A stretch of 64,000 nucleotides of DNA from Clavelina lepadiformis (taxonomy: Eukaryota; Chordata; Ascidiacea; Aplousobranchia; Clavelinidae), in the NCBI RefSeq assembly GCF_947623445.1, contig NC_135245.1:19041501-19105500 (forward strand). Reading direction: 5' to 3'. The position numbers were made by a program, and so were the translations under genes. Positions within the stretch are counted from its first letter, which is position 1; every line of letters starts with the position of its first letter. The notes under the pieces were generated by a model. That model worked only from the letters and a program-made list of their open reading frames with translations. It made no database searches and had not been told where the DNA came from. Below, in pieces: positions 25,331 to 38,084 of this stretch.

Positions 25331-28300
25331 ATGTCTGAAAATGAAGCAAAAAATGAAGATAATCTGGAGATGAAGGACGTGGTATATTCTAATGATGATG
25401 TTTTTCCAAATAATGAAGGTGATTGTGAACAATAAGTTATTTTTCTATTTGTATGCTCTGAGGATAAAGCTTCATACGTTCTGTTTGAAACAGTGTATGC
25501 CCTGTCATGTGGAGGAACCAGATTTAAATTTTAAATTTCTGTTTTAACTTAAAAACAAAACTTTTTTCCAGAAGGCATGAAAAACCTTGAAAAACACTGA
25601 TCCCATGTATGATATATGTATATAAATAATTAATAACAATCTATTTTTGGGTGATAATTTTGCTGTAAATTGTTTGCAGAATGTGAAAATCTTAGTCTTG
25701 TTGCTGACCCATCTGAACTGTACAAAAAATTTCAGGAGTTTTGCAAAGCAAATGGGTAAGAAGGTCTGAGAATTTGAATATTGCCAACTTGATATACACA
25801 TAAAGTGCCTAGCTCTATGGCTTGCACATGTTTAAAACTGGAACCATTTAATAACCATTAATATCATAAACTTAAACTTTGAGGTAAACAAGTAAAGTTA
25901 CACTAGCAACATTTACCAAGAACTTTGTCATGTGTTTAAACTTTTTTCTGATGCAATATTGAATTGCCATTTGTCAATATTTTTTTCTTATTATCCTGGT
26001 TTATCAAAATTTAATTTGTTTTTATATTCTTTTCAGGTCACGAAACCAAAGCACAGAATTCTGCGGTGAAGGTTGGTATCTGCTTAACTTGCTGTTTTAA
26101 TTTATCTGGTATTTGTACCATAGTGAGTACCAGTATTGAAAGAAAATTGGCTGCCTAAAGCCCTGCACAATAACACTGTATGTTTGACATGTTTGTTATA
26201 CACTCATTGAGCTATTTTTTTTTTGAGTATATGTATATAATATAGATATTGCCATTATAGATGAGTCATTCCATGTATAATCAACCAGGCCCTGTAACCA
26301 CTACTCTTGGATTTTGATAATTTCAATATATATATGTTATAGACCTTGAAAAAAGCCGAAGATTAAAAAAAAAATTTGAAAATATCTCCAGGCGTTTTCG
26401 AGCTATTCAAATTTGAAATTTTCGCCACACGATGGCCTTTGGCTAGTGAGCACTAGTCACGCTTTATGATTTTCTTTAATATCTTTATTTCTGAAGGTAG
26501 AATAATGAAACAAATGTTGAATTTACCATTTTTGGGGTCAAGGAATTCATTTAAGCACATAAAAAAACCTATATCACACCTCCTTCATGGAGTAAATTAA
26601 GTTTTTTCATTGATGTCAAAGTTCAAGTTTACGATGCAATTACAAAAATAGCAATCGCATTGAAAACATAATTTTTCCACTTTTGTGTAGCATGGTTCAT
26701 GTATTTTCATGTATCCAAAAATTGGAAACTTGTTTTTTGTTCTTTAGGAATAAAGTTGGTTTTAACAGCAAGCACGATTTTTAAGATCTTTATAAGATAT
26801 AAAATGCAGATTTGAGCAATATCGTATAACTGGTCATGCATATATGCAAGGTTGCAATTCCAAGGCACCAACTGCTAGTGTTTAAAGATTATTCACCAAA
26901 AACATTAATTACTGCCTGCTAAAGGTGCACTCTGAGAGAGGTTACAGTAAATTTGACTTCCTTTTTGAACTTTAATTTTGCCTACTCCTATTTTGATTCT
27001 TATTATTTTATTATTCTTATTATTATTTTGATTTCATCTATGTATGAAAATGATGAATTTACCCGTTTAATCCCTGGAATTAAAGATTATGTAAGTGTTT
27101 TCAAAAATGTTCATTAGCAAAAGAGGCTCATTTTGTGTAATTTGAAGGAATTATATGCCACATTTTGTGAAAAATATCCCGAGCTGAAGATTGGATTCTT
27201 AAAGTTTTGTTCACTCAGTCCCAAATGGTGTGTCTCCGTATCGTCCAAAGGCAGTCATTCTGTCTGTGTGTGCATCCAACATCAAAATTCAATCCTTCTG
27301 GTTGATGCTACCAACAACAATGAAACATACAAAACATTGATTGACAAAATAGTGTGCAGCACGGAGAACAAAATGTGCGTATTGCATCGTTGTGAACAAT
27401 GTCCTGGGTTTCAAGCACTAGAAGGCTTTTTACTTGCACAGTATGATGAGGAACTTGATGATGAAGTCCAATGCCAACAATGGAAGTCTACAGACACGAT
27501 GGATCTTATCACGGTGTTAATGATGAGATATGAATGGATTCAAGAAATTGTAAGAGTTTTGGATGATCTTACAAAGCATTCATTCATAACTAAATGCCAA
27601 TCTAGATACTTAAACTCCAGAAAGAGTTCTTTAACAGATGATAATTGTGTGATTTTGCTGGATTTTGCTGAGAATTACACTTTAACAATCCAAGATGAAG
27701 TAAAAAGCATTCACTGGAACCAGCAGCAATGTACAATCCACCCCGCTGTTGTGTATTACATGCATGATCACATCTGGTCAGATGTAGGTCTTTGTAAGCT
27801 AGCTGTCTTAACCAGTCATTTAACAGTACTTCGAACACCATCACATGGAGATTTCCCGTGACTGCTTGGAAAAAAGGACCAACACGCTTCCAGGTTGAAA
27901 TCAAACTTGTGATGGCACAAATTCAGCATATTTTTATACTGTCCAGCGCAACCGTCTGAGAAATATTCAACTTTAGTAATGGTGCTGGACAAGCTTGGAA
28001 TCAATGCAGTGAGTTTGTACAAAAGCCCATGCACAAAAGCTGTGTCATGTGTTAAGTCATCTGAAACAAAGCAAAATGACTGCTGCACAACAGCGGGGTG
28101 GATTGTACATTGCTGCTGGTTCCAGTGAATGCTTTTTACTTCATCTTGGATTGTTAAAGTGTAATTCTCAGCAAAATCCAGCAAAATCACACAATTATCA
28201 TCTGTTAAAGAACTCTTTCTGGAGTTTAAGTATCTAGATTGGCATTTAGTTATGAATGAATGCTTTGTAAGATCATCCAAAACTCTTACAATTTCTTGAA

Positions 28301-31300
28301 TCCATTCATATCTCATCATTAACACCGTGATAAGATCCATCGTGTCTGTAGACTTCCATTGTTGGCATTGGACTTCATCATCAAGTTCCTCATCATACTG
28401 TGCAAGTAAAAAGCCTTCTAGTGCTTGAAACCCAGGATATTGTTCACAACGATGCAACACGCACATTTTGTTCTCCGTGCTGCACACTATTTTGTCAATC
28501 AATGTTTTGTATGTTTCATTGTTGTTGGTAGCATCAACCAGAAGGATTGAATTTTGATGTTGGATGCACACACAGACAGAATGACTGCCTTTGGACGATA
28601 CGGAGACACACCATTTGGGACTGAGTGAACAAAACTTTAAGAATCCAATCTTCAGCTCGGGATATTTTTCACAAAATGTGGCATATAATTCCTTCAAATT
28701 ACACAAAATGAGCCTCTTTTGCTGATGAACATTTTTGAAAACACTTACATAATCTTTAATTCCAGGGATTAAACGGGTAAATTCATCATTTTCATACATA
28801 GATGAAATCAAAATAATAATAAGAATAATAAAATAATAAGAATCAAAATAGGAGTAGGCAAAATTAAAGTTCAAAAAGGAAGTCAAATTTACTGTAACCT
28901 CTCTCAGAGTGCACCTTTAGCAGGCAGTAATTAATGTTTTTGGTGAATAATCTTTAAACACTAGCAGTTGGTGCCTTGGAATTGCAACCTTGCATATATG
29001 CATGACCAGTTATACGATATTGCTCAAATCTGCATTTTATATCTTATAAGGATCTTAAAAATCGTGCTTGCTGTTAAAACCAACTTTAATCCTAAAGAAC
29101 AAAAAACAAGTTTCCAATTTTTGGATACATGAAAATACATGAACCATGCTACACAAAAGTGGAAAAATTATGTTTTCAATGCGATTGCTATTTTTGTAAT
29201 TGCATCGTAAACTTGAACTTTGACATTAATGAAAAAACTTAATTTACTCCATGAAGGAGGTGTGATATAGGTTTTTTTATGTGCTTAAATGAATTCCTTG
29301 ACCCCAAAAATGGTAAATTCAACATTTGTTTCATTATTCTACCTTCAGAAATAAAGATATTAAAGAAAATCATAAAGCGTGACTAGTGCTCACTAGCCAA
29401 AGGCCATCGTGTGGCGAAAATTTCAAATTTGAATAACTCGAAAACGCCTGGAGATATTTTCAAAATTTTTTTTTTAATTTTCGGCTTTTTCCAAGGTCTA
29501 TAACATATATTGAAATTATCAAAATCCAAGAGTAGTGGTTACAAATTTAAAAAAAATTGGTTGATTATACATGGAATGACTCAGATATAAGAAGCATTAC
29601 GGAGTATGCATATATATATGCATACATAACATAATTACTATTCTTGCTCTGTTTCATTTTAATGTTGTAGAGGAACACTCCCTTTTGTCTTCAAGCATTT
29701 GTTCGGATTATTCAAATCATTCAGCCACTGAAAACAATGACATGTAGGTTTCATTTGTTTGCTACCCATTGAAATATCAGTCTTTAGTAATTCCACATTA
29801 AATATAATGAATAAACTGTTAGTTGTTGATGTGTGCTTGATTGTGAAATATTTCATGTTTATTTATAAATTTTATTGTAATATGGAAATGTCTGAATGCA
29901 GTGAAAGAAATGACTTGTATCAACGAAATAAATCACTTCGGGAACAAAATAACGAGTTGAATGAAAAGATGGATCAGTTGATGCGTCAACTGGAAAATGT
30001 CGAAGACGAAAATAAGCAACAACGTTCAGAAATCATCATACACGAAAAAGAAATGAAAACGTAAGGAATTAATTTTTTTATATAACTAAAATCTTCTAAG
30101 CTATAGGCCTAATTATTATTTATTTCCCCACTTTATTGGCAACTTGGACAGATTTTATACATATATTCAATCCATAGCTCGTTTCTAGGCTTTTAAGTCA
30201 TATTTCTTGACTGTTATCTGTTATCAAAAATTATTTATAGCATTGTCATAATTATTAAAACCAAACGTTTAAATTATTTGTAGGTACAATGATTTGATGC
30301 AAGAATTGCAGGTTGAAAACATACAAGCACAGGCTGATCTTGCTGAAACGAAGGAGAAAGTTCTTCTGATGGAAAACAATATCAGAAGAATGAAGGCTGA
30401 TGAACTGGACCTGAGGGCTATGAACAGAAACTTACAAGATCAGGTAACCAAAGACAGGAAGTTCCTTTGCAGCCCTGCTGTAAGTCTATTCATTGATCGA
30501 TGTTTGCTGCTGTTGAAATACTGGATGAAACACGCATTGTGCTTATGCAATGTTGTATATATAAAGTTTTATAGCTTTTGCTTTGATGTTTGCAGAATGA
30601 TCATTTGAGTAATGACCTGAATGTGGCAACTATGTTGAAGTTTGCTCTCAATGAAGAAAATTCTACATTAAAAGTATTTTTCACTCTATTTAGTGTAGTC
30701 TATTCCTCTTGCAAGCTTAATCATTTAGCAATGTATTATTACAATACACTGCAAAATGAATGTGATACATTCTAAATAATTCTTTTTGTCTTAATGTAAT
30801 ATTTATGTAGATAAAGATTTTGATGAATTGGTTTATTCTAGGAAAGGTGTGAAGGCTTGGAGGCAGATGTTGATCTCAAAAACAAAGAACTTGATGAGGT
30901 AATTGCCACGTTTTGCGATTTTCTTGGGATTAATTTGGTTCTGGAGTTAACATTAGCAAGTCAATGAAAGTATAATGTGAGTTAGAAGCCACAAAGAAAT
31001 ACAATGTCTATGTTATTGCAACCAGAAATTGCAGCTTTATCAAGATCTTCGTGAACAAACAGAAGAATTTAAATCTTCAGTACAGGTAATGCAGCATTTT
31101 GTTTATTTCTGCTTTGCTTCATTATATATTAATGTTTTTTGCACTAAAGCGGTTGATTGATTGTCTACCGGACCCACTAAAGCAGTGGCTCTCAACCTGA
31201 TGTCATGTCAGGTGGAGATGCAAGCACCTTTGTTTCATTCCTGGTTTTAAGCTAAACATTTACCTAACAGATATACATTTTAGGTCTATTAATTTAAAGA

Positions 31301-34300
31301 TGTTTTACATACATTCTTGTTCTCTAGTTTGGTGCCCTGTTTGTCACTACATGATTGGTGCGGTGCCACAAACAACAAGTCAAAGACATCTAGTTTATAA
31401 AGTCACAATAAAGTTTTTAACTTGTCAATGGAACCAATGTCCACGATAGCAAACCATTTAAATTTCTACTTGACTATTTACAAATAAATTTCAAAAATCA
31501 TTCTTGTTGCATCTCTAATTGGTAGGAAAAGATTGACAACCACTGCACTAATGTTTAGTTTTGTTCTAATCTTGCGCAATAGATTCTTCGTGAAGAAAAG
31601 GATACCTTGTTGGATCAAGTACGAGAAATACAAATGGAAGTGTCCATGTCAGTGATTCATTGATTTACGGATATTTAGTGATTTACTACGTCTGAAAACG
31701 TTTGGTTCTTGACGGCTTGCTTTTCATTCATTTTCTTTTCCAGATACCAACAAAGTTATCACAAATCGCCAGACAATATTTCCCCATTAAAGTCTCCAAC
31801 AGAGAAACATCTTTTTAGCTTGCAGTCTGAAATTGCTGAAGCAGAAAAGGTTTCTGGTATCTGTTATGCTAGAAATCTTTATTTCCTTTAAACTGCAATG
31901 TTATGCTGTTGCTGTTATGCAACCTGCTTTTGCCTTGACTTCATTTATTATGAAGGAAGGAAAGGTGTTTTTTGTTTCAATTTACGTTGATGAACTGTTT
32001 TTATTGTTAGAACAATGAGTCTTTGCTGCATTGTTTGGATGACAATCAACTCACGGTTGCCAATCCATCCATGAATGAGGTAATTTTGTTATTCCTTCAC
32101 TTTTTTTAAAGTTTCGGTTAAGAAGCAATGTCAGTCAAGCAATGCCTGTGCGATGGCATGCAGGTGCAATGGAGAAGCACTGGCAAAACAATTTTCAATT
32201 AATTTGCTTCCATACTTGACATAGATGTTACAAAGCATGCTAATGGCTAGATCAGGAGCAAGCACGCCGTTGAATGTTTCACCTCGATGCTTCCCTTCTC
32301 AGAGTCAGAACATTGAAAACATTTTCTTTAGTTCTGCAGTGCAAGAAGCAGGCACTCAAACAAGCCAAGTAACACAAAATTCTCCTGTCATATTTTAGTA
32401 TGGCTGTGCTGCAACAAACATGGCTTTATTTTGTTTGTTTGAAAAATGTATGAGTATCAGTGGTGTAAAGTTTCTAAATTTAAGTATTTTGCCTATTTCT
32501 TGTTTTGTAGCATGAAATCAGAGAAACTTTTTGTCAAACTGATGAAGAGTTTGCAAGTTTAGAAGAAAGCAGCACATTGATAACCATACAGGAACTCTGC
32601 ACAGAATTGAAAGGTGAAATACGGTACAGTTGTTATATGGTTTGTTGCTTGGGTCTTAACATTGGCAATCAAAATCAACAGCTTTCTCGACACAAAATAG
32701 TTTTGTAGCACCTGTAACTGTTTTGTTATTTTACAATTGCATGAAGCCGACTTAAATACAAAGGAAAAAGAACTTGAGATCACGCTGGAAATATTGGAAC
32801 ACAATCAAAAACAGAAACAATGCCTGACCAGACAGGTACCAGGAGGCTTGTATCATATCTATTTACAATATGTATGACAGCAATCGTTGGAACATTCAGA
32901 AATAGAATATTTTCTTTTCCGTAGCTTGAAGATATTTTCAGTTCAAAAGCAGAGCTTGAGCGGTTGAATGAAAGATATCTTTCCGAAATCTCTCAATTAA
33001 ATGACATAAATGAAAAGTTGTGTACCAGCAAAATTCATCAATTGTAAGTATTGAGATGAAATTAATATTGGTTGATCTGTATATATGAAATGTATTTCTT
33101 ACACTTTTCAACCAAACCTAACCCAACTTTTCTTCGGGTATTTTTATTAGTAATTGATATTTTAGTTAATTTCCAAACCACTTGTGACAAAATTCCAAAA
33201 TAACTTGTAGCAAATTAACCTGCCATAGATTGAAAGCGTTTTTAACTAGTGTTTATATTTTAAGGTATGATGACATACAGCAGCTGACTTCAGGTATTTT
33301 TTGTGTCACAACTAACAACATAACCAATAAATAAAATCACGTATACTTGAGCTGCAATTAATTTATAACTGCTTGTAAACCATTGCTTGAAAATTTGATG
33401 TAAATGAAAATATGTTGTTGCACAAAGTTAAGATATTAGCTTCATTTCAGGAAATGAATGTGATGAAGAATTACCAGAGGTGAAACTGAATGTTCAGTAA
33501 AAATCAAAGACTCATATAAAAACCTGTTTGGTGCTTGTTTGTGTCATTGTTTACTTAGAATATTACCTACGCTTATATAATATGTATTATTTACAACACA
33601 TCTGTACACTGTGCTAATAGAATTTGACAATAAACTACAAATGGATATGTATATTGTATAATGATTTTGTTGATTATCTTAATTTGTTGTTTGCAGGGCA
33701 ATTTAATGGATATTACACTGCTTGGTAAGTAGGACTGCTCAGTCCTATCCTTGGGTAATTATATATGATTTTTATTGTCATATGTCTATAGACGCACTAA
33801 ACTTGGAGAATATGACGTGCCTTAACACAAAAACTGCAGCAAAATCTGTTCTTCCATTTATGGTAAGTTATTGCATTACAGAGGTTGCGATTTTTCCAAG
33901 ATACATTTGATTAAGGCTTATTAGAATTAGTTAGTTATTAGTATTGTAGTAGCTTATTAGTTATTAGTATTAATGTTAGCATTACTGTAGATTCATTACG
34001 CTTATTAGCTTATTATACTTTATTGTTTCATTGCTTGAAGATATTATAAATTTAATTAAATGTTCGAAAGTTGACAACTAAAGATGTTTTTATGCCCAGG
34101 AGTATGACTGGGTTGGTTTTCAAAATACCGAGCTTTCCTCAGAAAGAGACCAAGTTATTTTACATGCCAGGTTACAGGTGCTGAAGAAATGTAAATCTCT
34201 TCTTTGCTTTGCTTTGTTGAAGGTATGTAGCACTTTTGTTTGCTTTATGTTAATATATTTTAAAGATTTACGTTTTAACGTTTTGATCTTGATTTCACCG

Positions 34301-36583
34301 CAACGTTTTTCTGTTTTTAGTCATTTATATTTGTAAGTTACTTGTAGTTTTTGCTTGTTTACTGTGAAGCACTTTTGAGCTTTTTCGTTTTTTTTGTTGA
34401 GTACAGGGTGCTATAGAAATGTTGTTTATCATTATTATTAGTATGTTGTTGTTATTTGCTTTGATAAATTTTGTTATAATTTATTAGTTAGTTTTGTCGG
34501 AAAATTGGAATTGAAAATGCGAGTTGTGAATGGATGATAATAATTAATTAAAAACCATAAAAACGTAAAGTTTCTTCACTTTCTTGAACTCAATAGAATC
34601 TTTAGTGTTGTTTGACATAATACAATATATTAGCAAATGGAAGCTGTGCGTGAAGTCGCTCGAGAATGTCTTCATGGCTGTCATCTGCCTTCCAGTAGTG
34701 ATCATGTGGACCTAGCTCCGTCGAAGATCCTGTCTCAAAGCATCAGTGCCCATTTGATGAAATTAAATGATCTTTCCAGAAGAGTAGCAGCATGCTCCCA
34801 ATCTATTGGGAGTCTTGAAGCTGAAATCAAATTGCAGAATTGCTTAAAGGTCAATTCTATAGTTTTTTTGCATATTTTATAGCCAGACTGTCATTTTTTT
34901 CTGACGCTTGAGTAAGTCTAAGTTGCGACTTCAGCCAAGTAAATGCCTTTACTTTAAAAACTTTTCTGAGGTAAAAATTATGCCTTGGATTAAATTGGGT
35001 ATCATAACGTCATGGCTGTCTCCTAATTAGTCTGGTTGATAGTTAAAACAGAATTGTGTAATTTTTTAGAAAAATACCTTTTTTTACCTAAAGCTTCATT
35101 TTTTGCCGTCATAGCACGGCTCGAGTCATTTTGAACTTTAACCAGAGTCATGTGACTCGATTTATTACTACACTGCTACAAAGTATCTCAGATCTTTGCT
35201 TAAGATCACGTTCACGACTGGTGTGACTATTGATCTCATAGCATAATGTTTATAGTTTCATATATGTTTAGTTGTTCGTAAAAGGGCTTAGCAGTTCATC
35301 GCAAAGGATATCTAAACTGCAACAAGACCTTGTCAAGCTTTGTGACATCAATGGATTTGTTTCTCAAGTTGAAGAGGTATCATTTAACGGAATAAATATT
35401 CCATTAAATTTCTTTTGCATACGGACACTACATAAATGCAAGTTCTTTCTCCTATTTTAGATTCCAACTGTTGAAAATTCAATAGATTGCTTGGAAATTG
35501 TTGAAGTGTCACCAGAACTATTCCAAACTGTAATTTTTTCGTCCTATATGCCGGACTGGATGAAGGTATAATGTGGTCGTTTTTAATTTTACACTGATGT
35601 TATTTTGCTCGAATATCGCAGCAAGATATCTTGCTTTAAACGTGTCTAAGCACTCTCATGCATGCTAAATAGCATAATTATTGTCATTTGAATTTTTTTG
35701 TTTACATGTAATGAGCAAAGCTTATTTAAGAAGTGCATTTACTTACCGATATATGCTGAATATATTATATATAAAAAGATAGAAAGTATAAATAGTACGT
35801 AGAGTAGAAAATTATGCCTTATGTGTTATTCTTTAGTGTGTTCTGGACCATGAACTTTGCGCAGAGGTTGTTCAAAACGGAATTCAATTGAGGTGAGCAA
35901 ACTATAGTAGATATAGTGTTGGATGTGAACGGTATTTGATTCATAGCATTGGTTTATTGGGAACAAGCTGGGTTTTGTATGTTATCAATAACGGATACTT
36001 TATCATTATTATATCTATTTTGGTCTTCGCCTGTATAAAGTTGGTATGGTATTAATTGTTATTCTCGGACTGAAGAAAGTCTTTACAAGACTTAGACCCG
36101 GCGATGATTCTTCATCGCTTGAGCCCCAGTTACTGAGTTGGCCTTTGTGCAAGTTCCGATTGTCACACAATTTGTACTTGATTTTTTGAATGGTATTGCC
36201 CAAATTTATAACTACCCACCAGGCCCATTGAACAGGAGCAAGTGTCGTAAATGCGCTGCCCATGGACATTACATCAGTATGGCACCACTGGGTATCGAAC
36301 GTGGGCCGCATTATTGATTCTCTACAAACAATGTTTAACGACTCTGCTATATCTTGGATCTGATTTTGCTTAAGATATATTGATAATAGTTTTAGGTGTC
36401 ATTGTTGGCAAATTTTATTGAAGCTAGGTAATATGTTATGATACGTGTCATGCTTCTCTTTCCAGTTACTACTTGCAGAACAAATTCACCATCAGTCGTC
36501 GAAAGTTGCTTTGTTTTATTTTCCTCTTCTGTGCATTGTTCTCAATATCGCCAGTGGATTACCAAGTTAACTCCGTTTATTAA
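25331..36583 (+). CDS. Large coiled-coil protein with C-terminal membrane anchor
   Basis: Twenty-five or so exons joined in phase, 760 residues. Exons: 25331-25418, 25680-25755, 26037-26071, 29671-29743, 29902-30060, 30284-30443, 30596-30673, 30842-30898, 31026-31085, 31583-31647, 31744-31849, 32011-32079, 32303-32368, 32511-32613, 32747-32835, 32925-33043, 33265-33293, 33451-33479, 33697-33724, 33792-33862, 34100-34222, 34634-34849, 35272-35376, 35461-35565, 35837-35892 and 36466-36583. The acidic N-terminus (MSENEAKNEDNLEM) leads into heptad-rich coiled coil from about residue 100 to 420, then a mixed helical region, then basic SRRK, a single hydrophobic segment (LLCFIFLFCALFSI) and a tail of about 13 residues ending QVNSVY. 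It is therefore probably tail-anchored, facing the cytoplasm. The layout recalls LRMP/IRAG-type or KASH-type proteins (nuclear envelope or ER), but the tail lacks the usual PPP ending, so I do not assign a family. Intron 3 is enlarged by a palindromic transposon. Confidence 0.8.
26273..29582. mobile_element. 3.3-kb palindromic DNA transposon in an intron
   Basis: Two inverted arms of about 1.48-1.5 kb (26273-27752 and 28087-29582), almost identical, flank a unique centre of 334 bases. Both outer ends read GAGTCATTCCATGTATAATC inward, and AGAT flanks both sides as a possible 4-base target duplication. Each arm carries the same protein frame pointing to the centre (CNLKELYATFCEKYPELKIG in both). 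Only the minus-strand copy continues through the centre, reaching YFSDGCAGQYKN and SHGKSPCDG, motifs I know from transposase-like metazoan repeat proteins. I cannot name the superfamily. No reverse transcriptase, integrase or capsid features are seen, so it is treated as a plain DNA transposon. It is broken: neither copy of the frame is whole. The near-identity of the arms points to a recent inversion-duplication, or to later conversion between arms. Confidence 0.85.
31183..31545. mobile_element. hAT-type MITE with target-site duplication
   Basis: Starts CAGTGGCTCTCAACC and ends, as reverse complement, CAGTGGTTGTCAATC. It is flanked by CACTAAAG (left) and CACTAATG (right), an 8-base target duplication with one mismatch, as expected for the hAT superfamily. 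It is non-coding and 363 bases long, in an intron of the coiled-coil gene. Confidence 0.8.
33480..33634 (+). other. Possible alternative terminal exon of the coiled-coil gene
   Basis: If the donor after 33479 is not used, the frame reads on for six residues (VKLNVQ) to a stop at 33498-33500. AATAAA follows at 33629-33634. A shortened isoform of about 490 residues without the membrane anchor is therefore possible. This is inference from sequence only; the long form is supported by in-phase exons further on. Confidence 0.35.
34355..34450 (+). repeat. SINE/LINE 3' tail remnant
   Basis: The sequence runs GTGAAGCACTTTTGAGC, then GGTGCTATAGAAATGTTG and an ATTATTATTA tail. This is the familiar 3' end shared by many invertebrate LINEs and their SINE partners (GCGCTATATAAAT plus ATT repeats). 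Only the tail is recognisable. Confidence 0.6.
36050..36310 (-). repeat. tRNA-derived SINE copy 1 (Ciona-type)
   Basis: Read on the minus strand it has a B-box-like CGTTCGATACCC near its start, then blocks shared with a second copy at 38085-38346: AACAGGAGC, CCAATTTA/CTAAATTTA, and CGATTGTCACACA (plus-strand reading). Two diverged copies 2 kb apart in one orientation fit a dispersed SINE. I recall a composite SINE (Cics-1) described in Ciona but cannot confirm identity. Confidence 0.55.
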
Positions 36584-36791
36584 TACAGGTAACGGTTTAC
36601 ATTACTTTCATTCCAGTGAAATGATAAGTTAAAACTGTGTCCAATTCGTAACCATCTAATAGTGGAATTTTTTCACACAGAATCCTGTTTAGCAATTCTT
36701 GGAAAGTACCATTCTGCTGTTAGTACTCAAATACTCAGCAAGTTACACAATTTCCGTTTATTGTTGCTTTAAATATTTAAATAGTTATTTG

Positions 36792-36797
36792 AATAAA
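36792..36797 (+). terminator. Polyadenylation signal of the coiled-coil gene
   Basis: AATAAA about 210 bases beyond the stop codon. Confidence 0.6.
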
Positions 36798-37299
36798 TGC
36801 CGCTTATTAAATTTCTTGCCCCTTTTTTGAGTTTTTTAAAAAAATATTTATTCAATGTGCATTATAATTTTCTACGTTCTGCTGCCAATAATTTATTTTT
36901 CGTTCATTGTTGCTGTAAGTGATGCTAATTAAAAATGATGGCAATTACTTAATTTAAATCTAGACTCTATGGATAAGATTGACGGGTTCTTTAGTGTGCA
37001 CTGCGACTGCGCATATGAAGTGATAATGCCACTGAAAGGGTGCTTCCTCATTCTAATTTTCAAACTTGGTTAGAAAAGAGGATGTGAAATTTGATGATCA
37101 TATAAGATCTCAAACAGAACGCCTCCATAGGGATGAAAGAACTGTTTATCTCTTACATGTACTCTTTGTTAGCAAGTACAATTACGTTACAGCTTGCTAT
37201 TTGCATAATTGTGGCCCAGTAAGCCTACAAAGCATTCCAAACAGGAACAAATACTTTATTCAGAAGTGCTTTTATGCAAATGATGTTGAAAATTTGCAT

Positions 37300-37540
37300 A
37301 TTTTATACATTTTATTTGTCAATGCCAAAAACAAAACAAGACTAAAACCAAAAATTATGCACACGCTAAACATGCGAACTCAAGATATTATTCCCAAAAT
37401 TTGTAAATGCAAAATTTATTTGACAACGGCGAAAGCAAAACAAGGTTAAAAATAGGAAGCTGCCAAGAAGTGAAACTATGCACACGCTAAACATGAAAAA
37501 GCAAGATGATATTCCCAAAAATTGTAAATTTGTCAGAAGA
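37300..37540. repeat. Two-unit tandem duplication, about 120-base period
   Basis: ATGCACACGCTAAACATG recurs at about 37355 and 37476, each copy followed by CAAGAT, then ATATTCCCAAAA and TTGTAAAT. The preceding TTTATTTG and CAAAACAAG blocks repeat too. The units have diverged moderately. Confidence 0.75.
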
Positions 37541-38084
37541 AAACGAAAAAGAACAATGATATACAGCACAGGGATAACCTGAAAAATATAAGTTATAGAC
37601 ATTATATTTGTCAAAGTTGTCAGTTTGTCTTTATCATACGCAGTTACAAGTCAGTGAATATCGGTGCCGCGTTAGTCATGCGAGATAACACAGTTGTTCT
37701 CTATTTAAAACCAATCTAATTTATTCAAAACAAGTCAAAAAAACACCTCATTTCAATCGCAAAGCGTGAAAACACTGAATATACATCGTTTATTTCCATA
37801 TCATCTTTTACTGTCATTTTTGGACAGTTTATGACGAAGTGCTATAAGCTTACTGTATGTCGCGCATTTAAATACTGAAACATTTGAATAATTGAAATGC
37901 AAAATCTATTCATGCTTTTGAAATGTTAAATTTCGGGACAATTTTAAACGTCAGCAAAACGTTTCCTTGCAATTTCAAGGAAACTGCTATTTATTTAAAT
38001 AAGGAAAAACCTTTGAGGAAATATTGTGGTGCGACACGGTATGATACTTTTTATCCTCAGACGGATGGAAATGTAAGCACGACT

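Noticed and set aside
28049-28237. 62-residue plus-strand frame at the right arm of the palindrome
   Set aside because: Antisense shadow of the transposase-like frame, duplicated because of the inverted arms.
37066-37449. 127-residue plus-strand open frame
   Set aside because: Overlaps a two-unit tandem duplication and has Lys/Asn-rich low-information content.
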